Source: an uncultured Prevotella sp. (GTDB lineage: Bacteria > Bacteroidota > Bacteroidia > Bacteroidales > Bacteroidaceae). Taken from it: a DNA stretch of 34,557 bases. This document shows, in pieces, positions 1 to 7,447 of the stretch. The stretch covers positions 1-34,557 of the forward strand of contig UQWP01000038.1 in assembly GCA_900544825.1 (NCBI GenBank), in the 5' to 3' direction. The translations under genes and the position numbers were made by a program. The notes under the pieces are model-generated. The model saw only the letters and a program-made list of their open reading frames with translations. It made no database searches and was not told the DNA's origin. Each line of letters opens with the position of its first letter. The first letter of the stretch is position 1.

Positions 1-322
1 TGGTTAAACCAGCGTATTACCTCAAGTCGCTTTATGGGGTAAGGGGATTTTGTGTTTACGACGTTTCTGTTATGCCCAAGGAATATGTACAATAAAAGAA
101 TTTTGGTCGTTTTACAAGTAAATTCTCACGAAACCCTATAGGTTGCGGATTTGAGGATGTAATGAATAACTATTTATTTTTAATTGTCCTTACTTGCAAT
201 CTCGTTTTTCCTTTTATTTAATCTTGGTTGGTAAGCTATTTTATTTTTTTGCAAAGGTATAGAAAATATATTAAATGAAATAGAAAAAATGTGAATTAAA
301 ATAGACTTTAACACAATTTAGC
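1..322. other. Gene-free left edge, possible leader of an off-window gene
   Basis: No credible coding frame on either strand. The stretch is AT-rich with a few short palindromes (TGGTTAAACCA at 1-11, AACCCTATAGGTT near 132-144). A minus-strand TACCTTTG box at 252-259 would drive transcription leftward, so positions 1-245 could be the long 5' leader of a gene beyond the left edge. That is inference; no start codon context is visible. Confidence 0.4.
252..259 (-). promoter_or_regulatory. Leftward Bacteroidetes -7 box
   Basis: The minus strand reads TACCTTTG followed by C, a match to TAnnTTTG. No TTTG or TTG sits 19-21 nt upstream, so support rests on the -7 box alone. It points away from fucP towards the left edge. 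Confidence 0.35.
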
Positions 323-323
323 T

Positions 324-363
324 AAAAAATAAGCTGTGACTGATAACAAACGGCCACAGCTTA
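324..363 (-). terminator. Intrinsic terminator of the fuc operon after fucP
   Basis: TAAGCTGTG (330-338) and CACAGCTTA (355-363) form a perfect 9-bp stem with a 16-nt loop. On the minus strand it is followed by six T residues (324-329). It lies just past the fucP stop codon, as expected for the end of the operon. Confidence 0.8.
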
Positions 364-369
364 CTCGAT

Positions 370-1698
370 TTAACCTAAAAGTTTGCCTATACTGCGTAAT
401 TTTGTGCGATATCCATAAATGGCAATCACCACGAAACAGATGAATGGAAGAATGAACGAAGCATTGGTAGATGGCATTCCGAATACGGTATGCATATCGA
501 TGATGGATGCCTGCAAAGGTGGCAGAACACTACCGCCCAGGATTGCCATGATCAGACCGGCAGCACCAAACTTGGCATCATCGCCAAGACCCCTCAGGGC
601 TATACCATAGATGGTAGGGAACATCAATGACATGCAGGCACTTACTGCCACCAGGCAGTAGAGACCCCAGATGTTGTGAAGGGCAATGACACCGGCTGTG
701 AAGCAACCACCTGCTATCGCCAAGATCATCAGCAGCTGTCCTGCATTGAAGAAGCGGAGGATGAAGGTGCAGATGAAGCGGGAACAGCAGAACAGTACCA
801 TCGCAATGATGTTGAACTTCTGCGAGGTAACCTCGGCATCAATCTCTGCCATGCCGTCCTGCATCAGAATGTGGGTACCATACTGGATGATGAAGGTCCA
901 GCACATAATCTGCGCACCCACATAGAAGAACTGGGTGAATACGCCTTCACGATAGTGCGGCATGCGGAAGATGCGGCGAAGGGTAGGCACGAAGTTAATC
1001 TTGTTGTCTTTCTCGCTGTTCTTCGGCATCTTGGCAAACAGGATGACGAAGAAGATGATGAGGATGACCAGACCGATAATCAGGTATGGATTGATCAGTA
1101 CCGAAAGGTCGTATTCCTTGATAGCCTCAAACTCACTATCCGAGAGATTGGCGCGCCCAGCCGTATCAAGCGGGTTGAGTTTTGCCTGGATGAAGTTCAT
1201 CGCCACATACATACCGAGCAGCGAACCCATCGGGTTGAACGATTGCGCCAGGTTGAGTCGGCGTGTAGCCGTCTCTTCCGTTCCCATAGAGAGGATGTAA
1301 GGGTTGCTTGATGTCTCCAGAAAGGAGAGGCCGCAGGTCAGGATGAAGTAGGCGAGCAGGAATGGATAGTATTCGCCCATCACCTTTGCCGGATAGAAGA
1401 GGAATGCGCCGAAGGCATAGAGCCCTAATCCGAGCAGTACGCCTGCCTTGTAGGAAAAGCGGCGGATGAAGATGGCGGCAGGGAATGCCATGGCGAAGTA
1501 ACCGCCGTAGAAGGCTACCTGTACCAGTGCGCCATCCGTAGATGACATTCGGAAGATCTTGGAGAATGCCTTCACCATCGGATTGGTGATATCATTGGCA
1601 AATCCCCACAGTGCAAAGCACGATGTGATTAATATGAAAGGTACGAGGTAGTTTACCCCGTCCTTCATCAGGATTGATTCTTTCTTTTTCGATTCCAT
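370..1698 (-). CDS. fucP: L-fucose:H+ symporter, MFS family
   Basis: Inner-membrane permease that imports L-fucose with a proton. The 442-residue product is a twelve-helix MFS protein of the FucP family and has the usual family length. The first helix carries the WGFAND motif (Asp36) and the fourth carries SFLETSSNP (Glu128). These match the two acidic residues, Asp46 and Glu135, implicated in proton coupling in E. coli FucP. It is the last gene of the run fucosidase-fucI-fucA-kinase-fucP, 54 nt after the kinase, and a terminator follows directly. Membrane topology and both acidic positions are visible in the translation; fucose specificity comes from the family and the neighbours. The start at 1698 (MESKKKESIL) leaves a short charged cytoplasmic tail before helix 1. 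Confidence 0.93.
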   Translation of the reverse strand: MESKKKESILMKDGVNYLVPFILITSCFALWGFANDITNPMVKAFSKIFRMSSTDGALVQVAFYGGYFAMAFPAAIFIRRFSYKAGVLLGLGLYAFGAFLFYPAKVMGEYYPFLLAYFILTCGLSFLETSSNPYILSMGTEETATRRLNLAQSFNPMGSLLGMYVAMNFIQAKLNPLDTAGRANLSDSEFEAIKEYDLSVLINPYLIIGLVILIIFFVILFAKMPKNSEKDNKINFVPTLRRIFRMPHYREGVFTQFFYVGAQIMCWTFIIQYGTHILMQDGMAEIDAEVTSQKFNIIAMVLFCCSRFICTFILRFFNAGQLLMILAIAGGCFTAGVIALHNIWGLYCLVAVSACMSLMFPTIYGIALRGLGDDAKFGAAGLIMAILGGSVLPPLQASIIDMHTVFGMPSTNASFILPFICFVVIAIYGYRTKLRSIGKLLG

Positions 1699-1752
1699 AT
1701 TTCAGGTTAATATTGTCTGCGTTTATGTTTGTAGGGTAAATATTCTGATGGA

Positions 1753-3144
1753 TCAGATGCTTTGTCTTACCACAGCTCTCAGCGCGTTGATATCCTTGAT
1801 TTCTCCCTTGGCAAGTGCCTGGGTCAGGATGTTGCCCATACCCGTAGCCTCTATAGGACCCGCAATGACTGGTACGCCCAGGGCTTCGGAGGTGAGACGG
1901 TTGAGTAACTTGTTCTGTGAGCCGCCGCCGATGATGTGCATGCACTTGATTGGTTGCGGTAACATCTCGTTGAGGTGAGCGGTAGCCTCGGCATACTTGG
2001 CTGCCAGCGACTGGAGTACGCAGCGCACGATTTCTGCCTTGGTTTGAGGAACCTGCAGCTGGTGGGTGGCGCAGTAAACGATGATAGCCTGCTGCATGGA
2101 TGCAGGATTCTGGAACGCAGCGTCATCCACAGGGATGATGGCATTGATGTGAGCCTCCTCTGCCAGAGGAAGGATGATGTCGAACTGCTGTTCCTCGCCA
2201 TTCTCCTTCCATTCTGCCATCAGTCTCTGCATGATCCAGAGGCCTGTGATGTTCTGCAGGAAGGTGATGCGACCGCCGATGCCGCCCTCGTTGGTAAATT
2301 CTGCCTTTCGGGCTTTCTCGGTAAGGATCGGTTTTTCAATCTCAACACCCAGGAGCGACCAGGTGCCTGAACTGATGAATGCCATCGGATATTCATCTTC
2401 TGTGGCTGGTACGGCTGCTACCGCACTGGCTGTATCATGAGAACCTACTGCGATGACATCCACTTCTCCAAGTCCGGTTTCCTCAGCGATGTCGCGGCGC
2501 AGCTTTCCTCTTACGGTGCCCGGCATCACGATCTTGCCGAAGATGTGGCGTGGAAGTCCCAGCTGGTCGATGGTTTCCCAGTCCCAGTCCTTGGTGGTTG
2601 CATTCAGCAGTTCTGATGTGGATGCGATGGTATATTCATTGTTGGCTTCGCCGGTGAGATAATAGCTGAAGAGGTCTGGGGTGAAAAGCAGATGTGCTGC
2701 CTTCTCCAGCTGTGGACTGTTGGCTTTCTTCAGGCTGTATAACTGGAAGAGGGTATTGATTTCCATCACCTGCGTGCCGTTGATGGCATAATGTGCCGAT
2801 GGATCAATCTGCTTGAACACTTCTTCCGGCATTCCCTTGGTACGGGCATCGCGATAGCATACCGGGTTGCCCAGAAGGTTGCCGTCCTGGTCGATGAGAC
2901 CGAAGTCCACTCCCCAGGTATCGATGGCGATACCATCCACCTTGAGTCCCTTGGCTCCAGCCATCTTCAGTCCCGTCTTCATATCCTCGAAAAGCGCGAG
3001 GAAATCCCAATAGACGTGGTTGCCTAATCTTACCTGTCGGTTAGGGAAACGATGGATGAGCTCCATTTCGAGCTTGCCGTTTTCTAATTTTCCGGCAATC
3101 ACTCGTCCGCTGCCTCCACCGAAATCTATAGCTAGATAAATCAT
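1753..3144 (-). CDS. fucK: L-fuculokinase (FGGY family, rhamnulokinase-like)
   Basis: ATP-dependent cytoplasmic kinase, expected to convert L-fuculose to L-fuculose 1-phosphate. The start at 3144 (MIYLAIDFGGG) places the FGGY N-terminal phosphate-binding motif at residues 5-14; an upstream in-frame start at 3243 would add 33 residues encoded by a hairpin and is unlikely. Visible motifs are IDTWGVDFGLID (about 74-85), GSHDTASAV with Asp237, the position of the catalytic base in E. coli RhaB, and SSGTWSLLG. By sequence the protein resembles rhamnulokinases as much as classical FucK, so the fuculokinase call rests on its place between fucA and fucP. The 463-residue length is normal. A 114-nt gap holding a terminator-like hairpin separates it from fucA. 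Confidence 0.82.
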   Translation of the reverse strand: MIYLAIDFGGGSGRVIAGKLENGKLEMELIHRFPNRQVRLGNHVYWDFLALFEDMKTGLKMAGAKGLKVDGIAIDTWGVDFGLIDQDGNLLGNPVCYRDARTKGMPEEVFKQIDPSAHYAINGTQVMEINTLFQLYSLKKANSPQLEKAAHLLFTPDLFSYYLTGEANNEYTIASTSELLNATTKDWDWETIDQLGLPRHIFGKIVMPGTVRGKLRRDIAEETGLGEVDVIAVGSHDTASAVAAVPATEDEYPMAFISSGTWSLLGVEIEKPILTEKARKAEFTNEGGIGGRITFLQNITGLWIMQRLMAEWKENGEEQQFDIILPLAEEAHINAIIPVDDAAFQNPASMQQAIIVYCATHQLQVPQTKAEIVRCVLQSLAAKYAEATAHLNEMLPQPIKCMHIIGGGSQNKLLNRLTSEALGVPVIAGPIEATGMGNILTQALAKGEIKDINALRAVVRQSI

Positions 3145-3185
3145 AGTTATTCTAAATGTTTGGGTAGATAAAAGTTGTTTCGTAT

Positions 3186-3236
3186 AAAAAGCGGTAGGAG
3201 AGTGCCCGTAGCGGGCAGCTTTCTCTCCTACCGCTT
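3186..3236 (-). terminator. Terminator-like hairpin between fucA and fucK
   Basis: AAGCGGTAGGAGAG (3189-3202) and CTCTCCTACCGCTT (3223-3236) are perfect 14-bp arms. An inner 6-bp stem, TGCCCG (3203-3208) with CGGGCA (3212-3217), caps them, leaving a 5-nt bulge. On the minus strand the helix runs into five T residues. It is inside the operon and no promoter motif follows it, so it probably lowers or processes the distal transcript rather than ending the operon. Confidence 0.75.
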
Positions 3237-3258
3237 CTCTCATATAGAGGATAGAGGT

Positions 3259-3894
3259 TTATTGTTTCTTACCTAAAACGTAAACCTCGAGATCGTCGAT
3301 TTCTTCCGGTGTCAGTGTTGTGTATTTGCCGCCACTCTGAACGATGATGCGACAAGCCATCTCAAAGAACATGGCACGCTCGAACACCTCGTCGAAATTC
3401 TTGCCGCAAACTACCTGTCCGTGTTTCAGCAAGAGAGCTGAGTTGTGATCCTTCAATGCTGCGATGACAGCTGCTGCCAATTCTGGAGAACCTGGACGAT
3501 AGTAAGGAATCACAGGAATTTCCTTGCCAACGTGGCATGGTACTTCTGCAGTTACATTGAAGTCCTTTGGAGTTTCCTGCATACAAGCCACAGCTGTTGC
3601 AAAAGGAGACTGGAAGTGGAGAACCACGTCGCAGTCTGGACGCTCACGGAGTACGCCGAGGTGGAATCCGCTTTCCATAGAAGGCTTTACACCATTGAGA
3701 ACTTCGCCAGTTGCTACCAGGCACTGAGATACCTTCTCCTTCTGGAGGCTAGGAACCCATGAACCTGTACCTGAGACAAGAGCCTCGTCGCCAATGCGCC
3801 AAGAGAGGTTGCCACTACTGCAAATGGTGAGAGCTGCATCGCCTACACGGTGAGCCTGCTCTAAGAATTTCTGAATATGCTCTTCTGTTATCAT
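3259..3894 (-). CDS. fucA: L-fuculose-phosphate aldolase (class II)
   Basis: Cytoplasmic metal-dependent aldolase cleaving L-fuculose 1-phosphate into DHAP and L-lactaldehyde. The 211-residue product covers the whole AraD/FucA fold. Aligned by eye with E. coli FucA, Glu74 matches catalytic Glu73, His93 matches zinc ligand His92 and His158 (LLKHGQ) matches His155. The second His of the usual HNH/HxH motif is Gln95 (LHFQS). Other zinc aldolases of this fold use HxH, so the metal site may be altered; this may be normal for the Bacteroidales branch. The gene lies 48 nt after fucI and before the kinase, which supports the assignment. Confidence 0.88.
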   Translation of the reverse strand: MITEEHIQKFLEQAHRVGDAALTICSSGNLSWRIGDEALVSGTGSWVPSLQKEKVSQCLVATGEVLNGVKPSMESGFHLGVLRERPDCDVVLHFQSPFATAVACMQETPKDFNVTAEVPCHVGKEIPVIPYYRPGSPELAAAVIAALKDHNSALLLKHGQVVCGKNFDEVFERAMFFEMACRIIVQSGGKYTTLTPEEIDDLEVYVLGKKQ

Positions 3895-3942
3895 TTTCTT
3901 TTCTTTCTATTTGAATGATATTCGTACTGATGGTGTTACACC

Positions 3943-5715
3943 TTATTTATATATAGGACCGTAGTTCTTGCAAGCACGGAAGTCTGCACCTTCCTTATCC
4001 ATACCGAATGCGTTCCAAGATGCAGGACGGAAGATCTTGTCGTCTTCTACGTTGTGCATGCATACTGGGATGCGGAGGATAGAGCAGAGAGTGATGAGGT
4101 CGGCACCGATATGGCCGTAGCTGATAGCACCATGGTTAGCGCCCCAGTTGTTCATCACTGAATATACATCCTTGAATGGAGCCTTGTCGCAAAGACGTGG
4201 TGCGAACCAGGTTGTAGGCCATGTTGGGTCTGTACGCTTGTCGAGAACCTTGTGAATCTCAGGATCAATCTCTACAGTCCAACCTTCTGCCAACTGGAGC
4301 ACAGGACCAAGACCCTTTACGTGGTTCAGGCGAACCATAGTTACAGGCATACCACCCTTGGTGAGGAAGTTGGAAGAGAAACCGCCGCCACGGAAGTAGT
4401 CACGGTTAGCTGGATACCAGGTAGTTGCCTTCAAGCACTTATCTACATCCTCCTCGGTCATCTCCCAAGGCTGCTTCATGATTGGGTTGCCCTCTGCATC
4501 TGTTGCCTGACCTGTACCATCGAGTGTGGTAGCACCAGAGTTGATCAAGTGGATGATACCACCAGCAGCCTGACCTGTAAGTTCCTTACCGGTAACTCGT
4601 TTCACTGCCTCTGGACTCCAGTAGGTACGAACGTCGCTGAAAATCTGGGCACGACCTGTCAACAGGTGGTTGAACAGCATGGCTACGCCGTTGCCTGCAT
4701 CATTCTCTGTAGCGAGGATGATAGCCTCACGGATACCGTTCCAGTCGAATGAAGTATTGAGGAGAGCCTCTGGATAGTCGCCGTTAGGGTAGAAGTCTGT
4801 CCACTGACGCTGTCCCTGGAAACCACCGGCGATAGCGTTGTGGCCCAATGCTTCCTCCTTGAAACCTAACTCTTTCAATCTTGGGTTACCGTGCATCAAG
4901 TCGCGCATGATGATAGTCATCTTCACGATGAACTCCCAGTCAGCATCCTTCTGCTCGCGGGTCTTTGCCTTCTCATTGTTAGCGATGTCCTCACCCTCAT
5001 TGCACATACAGTGCTCACGGGTCCATGCCATAGCCTTCTCGTACTCTACTGGGTCGTAGATACCCTCAGTCATACGGCGGATGATCTCAGTAAGGTCAAC
5101 ACTCTCGTTGCGCATACCGAGGTACTCCTGGAAGAAATTAGGGTCAACGATAGAACCTGCGATACCCATGCAGGCGCTACCCATAGAAAGATATGATTTT
5201 CCGCGCATGGTAGCTACAGCCTGGGCAGCTCTAGCAAAGCGCAAGATCTTTTCTGCTACATCAGCAGGAATAGAGTCGTCCTCCAAGTCCTGAACATCAT
5301 GACCATAGATGCCGAAAGCTGGCAATCCCTTCTGGGCATGAGCTGCGAGAACAGCAGCCAGATAAACAGCACCTGGGCGCTCTGTACCGTTGAATCCCCA
5401 TACAGCCTTTGGCCAGTGTGGATTCATATCCATAGTTTCTGCACCATAGCACCAGCAGGAAGTAACGGTGATGGTAGAGCCAACACCCTCGCGCTCAAAC
5501 TTCTCTGCGCAAGCTGCACTTTCTGCCACACGGCCAATGGTACTGTCGGCGATGACACACTCCACAGGAGAGCCGTCGCCATTACGTAAGTTCTCTGAAA
5601 TCAGTTTGGCTACAGACTTAGCCAAGTTCATGGTTTTTTCCTCGAGGCTTTCACGTACGCCTCCCTGACGTCCGTCGATGGTAGGACGGATACCGATTTT
5701 AGGATAGTTACTCAT
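3943..5715 (-). CDS. fucI: L-fucose isomerase
   Basis: Mn-dependent cytoplasmic isomerase turning L-fucose into L-fuculose, the first catabolic step. The 590-residue length is almost that of E. coli FucI (591). Glu337 (ATENDAGNG) and Asp361 (FSDVRTYW) fall at the same numbers as the E. coli metal ligands, and a C-terminal YGHIGADL supplies the expected third ligand, His. The N-terminus PKIGIRPTIDGRQGGVRESLE is typical. It is the second gene of the fuc run, 126 nt downstream of the fucosidase. That gap holds its own -7 box inside a large palindrome, so fucI-fucA-fucK-fucP may be transcribed separately from the fucosidase. Confidence 0.95.
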   Translation of the reverse strand: MSNYPKIGIRPTIDGRQGGVRESLEEKTMNLAKSVAKLISENLRNGDGSPVECVIADSTIGRVAESAACAEKFEREGVGSTITVTSCWCYGAETMDMNPHWPKAVWGFNGTERPGAVYLAAVLAAHAQKGLPAFGIYGHDVQDLEDDSIPADVAEKILRFARAAQAVATMRGKSYLSMGSACMGIAGSIVDPNFFQEYLGMRNESVDLTEIIRRMTEGIYDPVEYEKAMAWTREHCMCNEGEDIANNEKAKTREQKDADWEFIVKMTIIMRDLMHGNPRLKELGFKEEALGHNAIAGGFQGQRQWTDFYPNGDYPEALLNTSFDWNGIREAIILATENDAGNGVAMLFNHLLTGRAQIFSDVRTYWSPEAVKRVTGKELTGQAAGGIIHLINSGATTLDGTGQATDAEGNPIMKQPWEMTEEDVDKCLKATTWYPANRDYFRGGGFSSNFLTKGGMPVTMVRLNHVKGLGPVLQLAEGWTVEIDPEIHKVLDKRTDPTWPTTWFAPRLCDKAPFKDVYSVMNNWGANHGAISYGHIGADLITLCSILRIPVCMHNVEDDKIFRPASWNAFGMDKEGADFRACKNYGPIYK

Positions 5716-5778
5716 AATTATTGTTCTTTAAGTTTTTATAGTTACTATATTTTATATACATTATATTATATGTAAGCA

Positions 5779-5786
5779 CAAAGGTA
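5779..5786 (-). promoter_or_regulatory. Putative fucI promoter (-7 box)
   Basis: The minus strand reads TACCTTTG, a TAnnTTTG match, about 63 nt before the fucI start. No clear TTTG is seen 19-21 nt upstream. The box overlaps the outer part of the 5780-5817 palindrome, so a protein binding the palindrome would block it. Confidence 0.5.
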
Positions 5787-5817
5787 GTGATAAAAAATGA
5801 ATCTTATCACTACCTTT
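5780..5817 (-). promoter_or_regulatory. Perfect 14-bp palindrome: operator or 3'-end hairpin
   Basis: AAAGGTAGTGATAA (5780-5793) and TTATCACTACCTTT (5804-5817) are perfect inverted arms with a 10-nt spacer. It lies 24 nt after the fucosidase stop and contains the fucI -7 box. Minus-strand transcription leaves the stem into TTTGTGC, a poor T-tract, so it is either a weak terminator/3' stabiliser for the fucosidase mRNA or an operator for fucI. Confidence 0.6.
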
Positions 5818-5841
5818 ATACTTTTTTATATTTGTTTTTCT

Positions 5842-7224
5842 TTATTTAGAATTAAACTTGAATGCCAGAGGTTCATTCTTGAGTCCGGATGGAAGGGTAA
5901 CAGTTACCTGGTTGCCCTTGACGGTGTACTTGACAGACTTGCCGTTCTGCAGCAGAACGAGCTTACCCTTAGGCTTGTTCTCTGTCCAGGTAATGGTCTT
6001 AGGGGTCTTCTCTCCATCTTCCAGTGCATAGATGGCGTAGAGGGTCTTGCCGTTCTTGTCGGCGGTAAACCATACCTTGCCATCATTATAGTGGGCTGCA
6101 TTGACGGTAGAGTAAATCGCCTGACCGTTCTTGTTGAGCCAGCTTCCAATCTGCAGGAGGATTTTCACAACTTCCGGTTGTATGGTTCCATCTGCCTTCG
6201 GACCAACGCCGAGTGCGAGACATCCGCCCTTTGCCACAATTTCAGAGAGAATACCAATTACCTTATTAGGTGATTTGAACTTGGCATTTGGTGTCCATCC
6301 CCAGGCATGGCTCAGGGTGATGCAGCTTTCCCAAGGAATATCGAGCTGCTTGGCTGGGATACCCTGCTCTGGAGTCTGATAGTTCTCGTTCTTTCCACGA
6401 ATGGTTCTATCTACGCTGATCATACCCGGATTGCGCTTGCGGGCATCTACCAGAATGGTATCAAGACCAATCTCATCGCCGGTAATCCATCCACCATCGA
6501 GCCACAGGATATCGATGTTGCCATAATTGGTGGTCAACTCGTTGAGCTGGTTCTGTGTAAACTTGCGGTAGTTCTGCCACCAGTCTGGATGCTGTTTCTT
6601 CTTGTAGTTGATGCGGCGGTTTGGGGTTGCATAATAAGGGTTCCAGAACCATTTGCTGTGCCAGTCTGGTTTGGAGAAATAACAGCCAATCATGAATCCC
6701 TTGTTGCGGTAGGCATTGAATACCTCCTTGGCGATGTTGTGGCGTGGATCCTTGCCGAAAGGTCCATGGGCGATGGAGAAGTCGGTATATTTGGTATCAA
6801 ACATGCAGAATCCGTCGTGGTGCTTGGTGGTGAAGATCATATACTTCATACCTGCCTTTTTCATCACGTCTGCCCATTTGCTTGGGTCGAAGTTTACTGG
6901 GTTGAGGGAATCTTTCTGGCTCCAGTACCAAGCCTTGTCCTCCTCGTAGGTTGGTTTGCGCTCACGTACAATCCAGTCTTCCGAACAGATTGACCAGGAT
7001 TCTACGACGCCGGGTACGCTATAGAGTCCCCAGTGCATCAATACGCCGAACTTCTGGTCCTGCCAGTGCTTGAGTTTGGTTAATACTTGTGGATCTGTTG
7101 GCCAGACGTAATCTTCTGTGTTTGACTGCTGGTGAACGAAGCTCTGTGCTTCCTGTGCCTGCATCTGGGTAGTGAATCCTGCAGACAAGGCAAGGCCGAG
7201 CATCATTAATTTAAAATGTTTCAT
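5842..7224 (-). CDS. Secreted alpha-L-fucosidase, GH29
   Basis: Retaining exo-fucosidase removing terminal alpha-L-fucose from glycans, probably in the periplasm or at the cell surface. The 460-residue product begins with a signal peptide (MKHFKLMMLGLALSAGFTTQMQAQ). The GH29 core has FGVLMHWGLYSVPG (about 59-72), the substrate-binding TKHHDGFCMFDT and DILWLDGGW, where Asp243 is the expected nucleophile. The general acid is less conserved in GH29 and cannot be assigned by eye. It is the first gene of the fuc locus and has its own strong promoter, so enzyme and catabolic genes form one functional unit. The protein ends soon after a small C-terminal beta domain, with no carbohydrate-binding module. 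Confidence 0.93.
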   Translation of the reverse strand: MKHFKLMMLGLALSAGFTTQMQAQEAQSFVHQQSNTEDYVWPTDPQVLTKLKHWQDQKFGVLMHWGLYSVPGVVESWSICSEDWIVRERKPTYEEDKAWYWSQKDSLNPVNFDPSKWADVMKKAGMKYMIFTTKHHDGFCMFDTKYTDFSIAHGPFGKDPRHNIAKEVFNAYRNKGFMIGCYFSKPDWHSKWFWNPYYATPNRRINYKKKQHPDWWQNYRKFTQNQLNELTTNYGNIDILWLDGGWITGDEIGLDTILVDARKRNPGMISVDRTIRGKNENYQTPEQGIPAKQLDIPWESCITLSHAWGWTPNAKFKSPNKVIGILSEIVAKGGCLALGVGPKADGTIQPEVVKILLQIGSWLNKNGQAIYSTVNAAHYNDGKVWFTADKNGKTLYAIYALEDGEKTPKTITWTENKPKGKLVLLQNGKSVKYTVKGNQVTVTLPSGLKNEPLAFKFNSK

Positions 7225-7291
7225 ATACCTTGATAGTTAAATTGAACGGATGTTTTAATTGTTTATGCTGTTTTAAATTGTTTATGTGCTG

Positions 7292-7322
7292 CAAATTTAC
7301 TGCTTTTTTGCGAAAGATGCAA
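7292..7322 (-). promoter_or_regulatory. Promoter of the fucosidase gene
   Basis: The minus strand carries TTG (7320-7322), a 20-nt spacer and TAAATTTG (7292-7299), followed by C. This fits the Bacteroidetes -33/-7 pattern. Transcription would start near 7285, giving a leader of about 60 nt. Confidence 0.75.
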
Positions 7323-7367
7323 GAAAGTTACAAAAAAGTTCCTTGAAAAATGAAGAGAATTTGCTTT

Positions 7368-7407
7368 TGCAACCCGGTTGCAGAAGCCTTTTCGTAATTT
7401 TGCAACC
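7368..7407 (+). promoter_or_regulatory. Promoter and operator-like repeats before the metal ATPase
   Basis: TAATTTTG (7395-7402) is a -7 box about 45 nt before the ATG. Upstream, TGCAACC (7368-7374) and GGTTGCA (7376-7382) form a perfect palindrome with a 1-nt centre. A third TGCAACC half-site (7401-7407) overlaps the end of the -7 box. No TTTG is correctly spaced, which is common for promoters that depend on an activator. A metal-responsive regulator is a reasonable guess but none is encoded here. Confidence 0.5.
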
Positions 7408-7447
7408 GAAATAAAGAAAGAATGTAGAACTAAAAGTATTGGAAATA

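Noticed and set aside
676..1311. 211-codon open frame on the plus strand
   Set aside because: Antisense to fucP, with very charged low-complexity composition derived from membrane-helix codons.
7439..7447. TTG start for the metal ATPase
   Set aside because: An ATG nine bases later starts the His-rich tail directly, and nothing favours the rarer codon.
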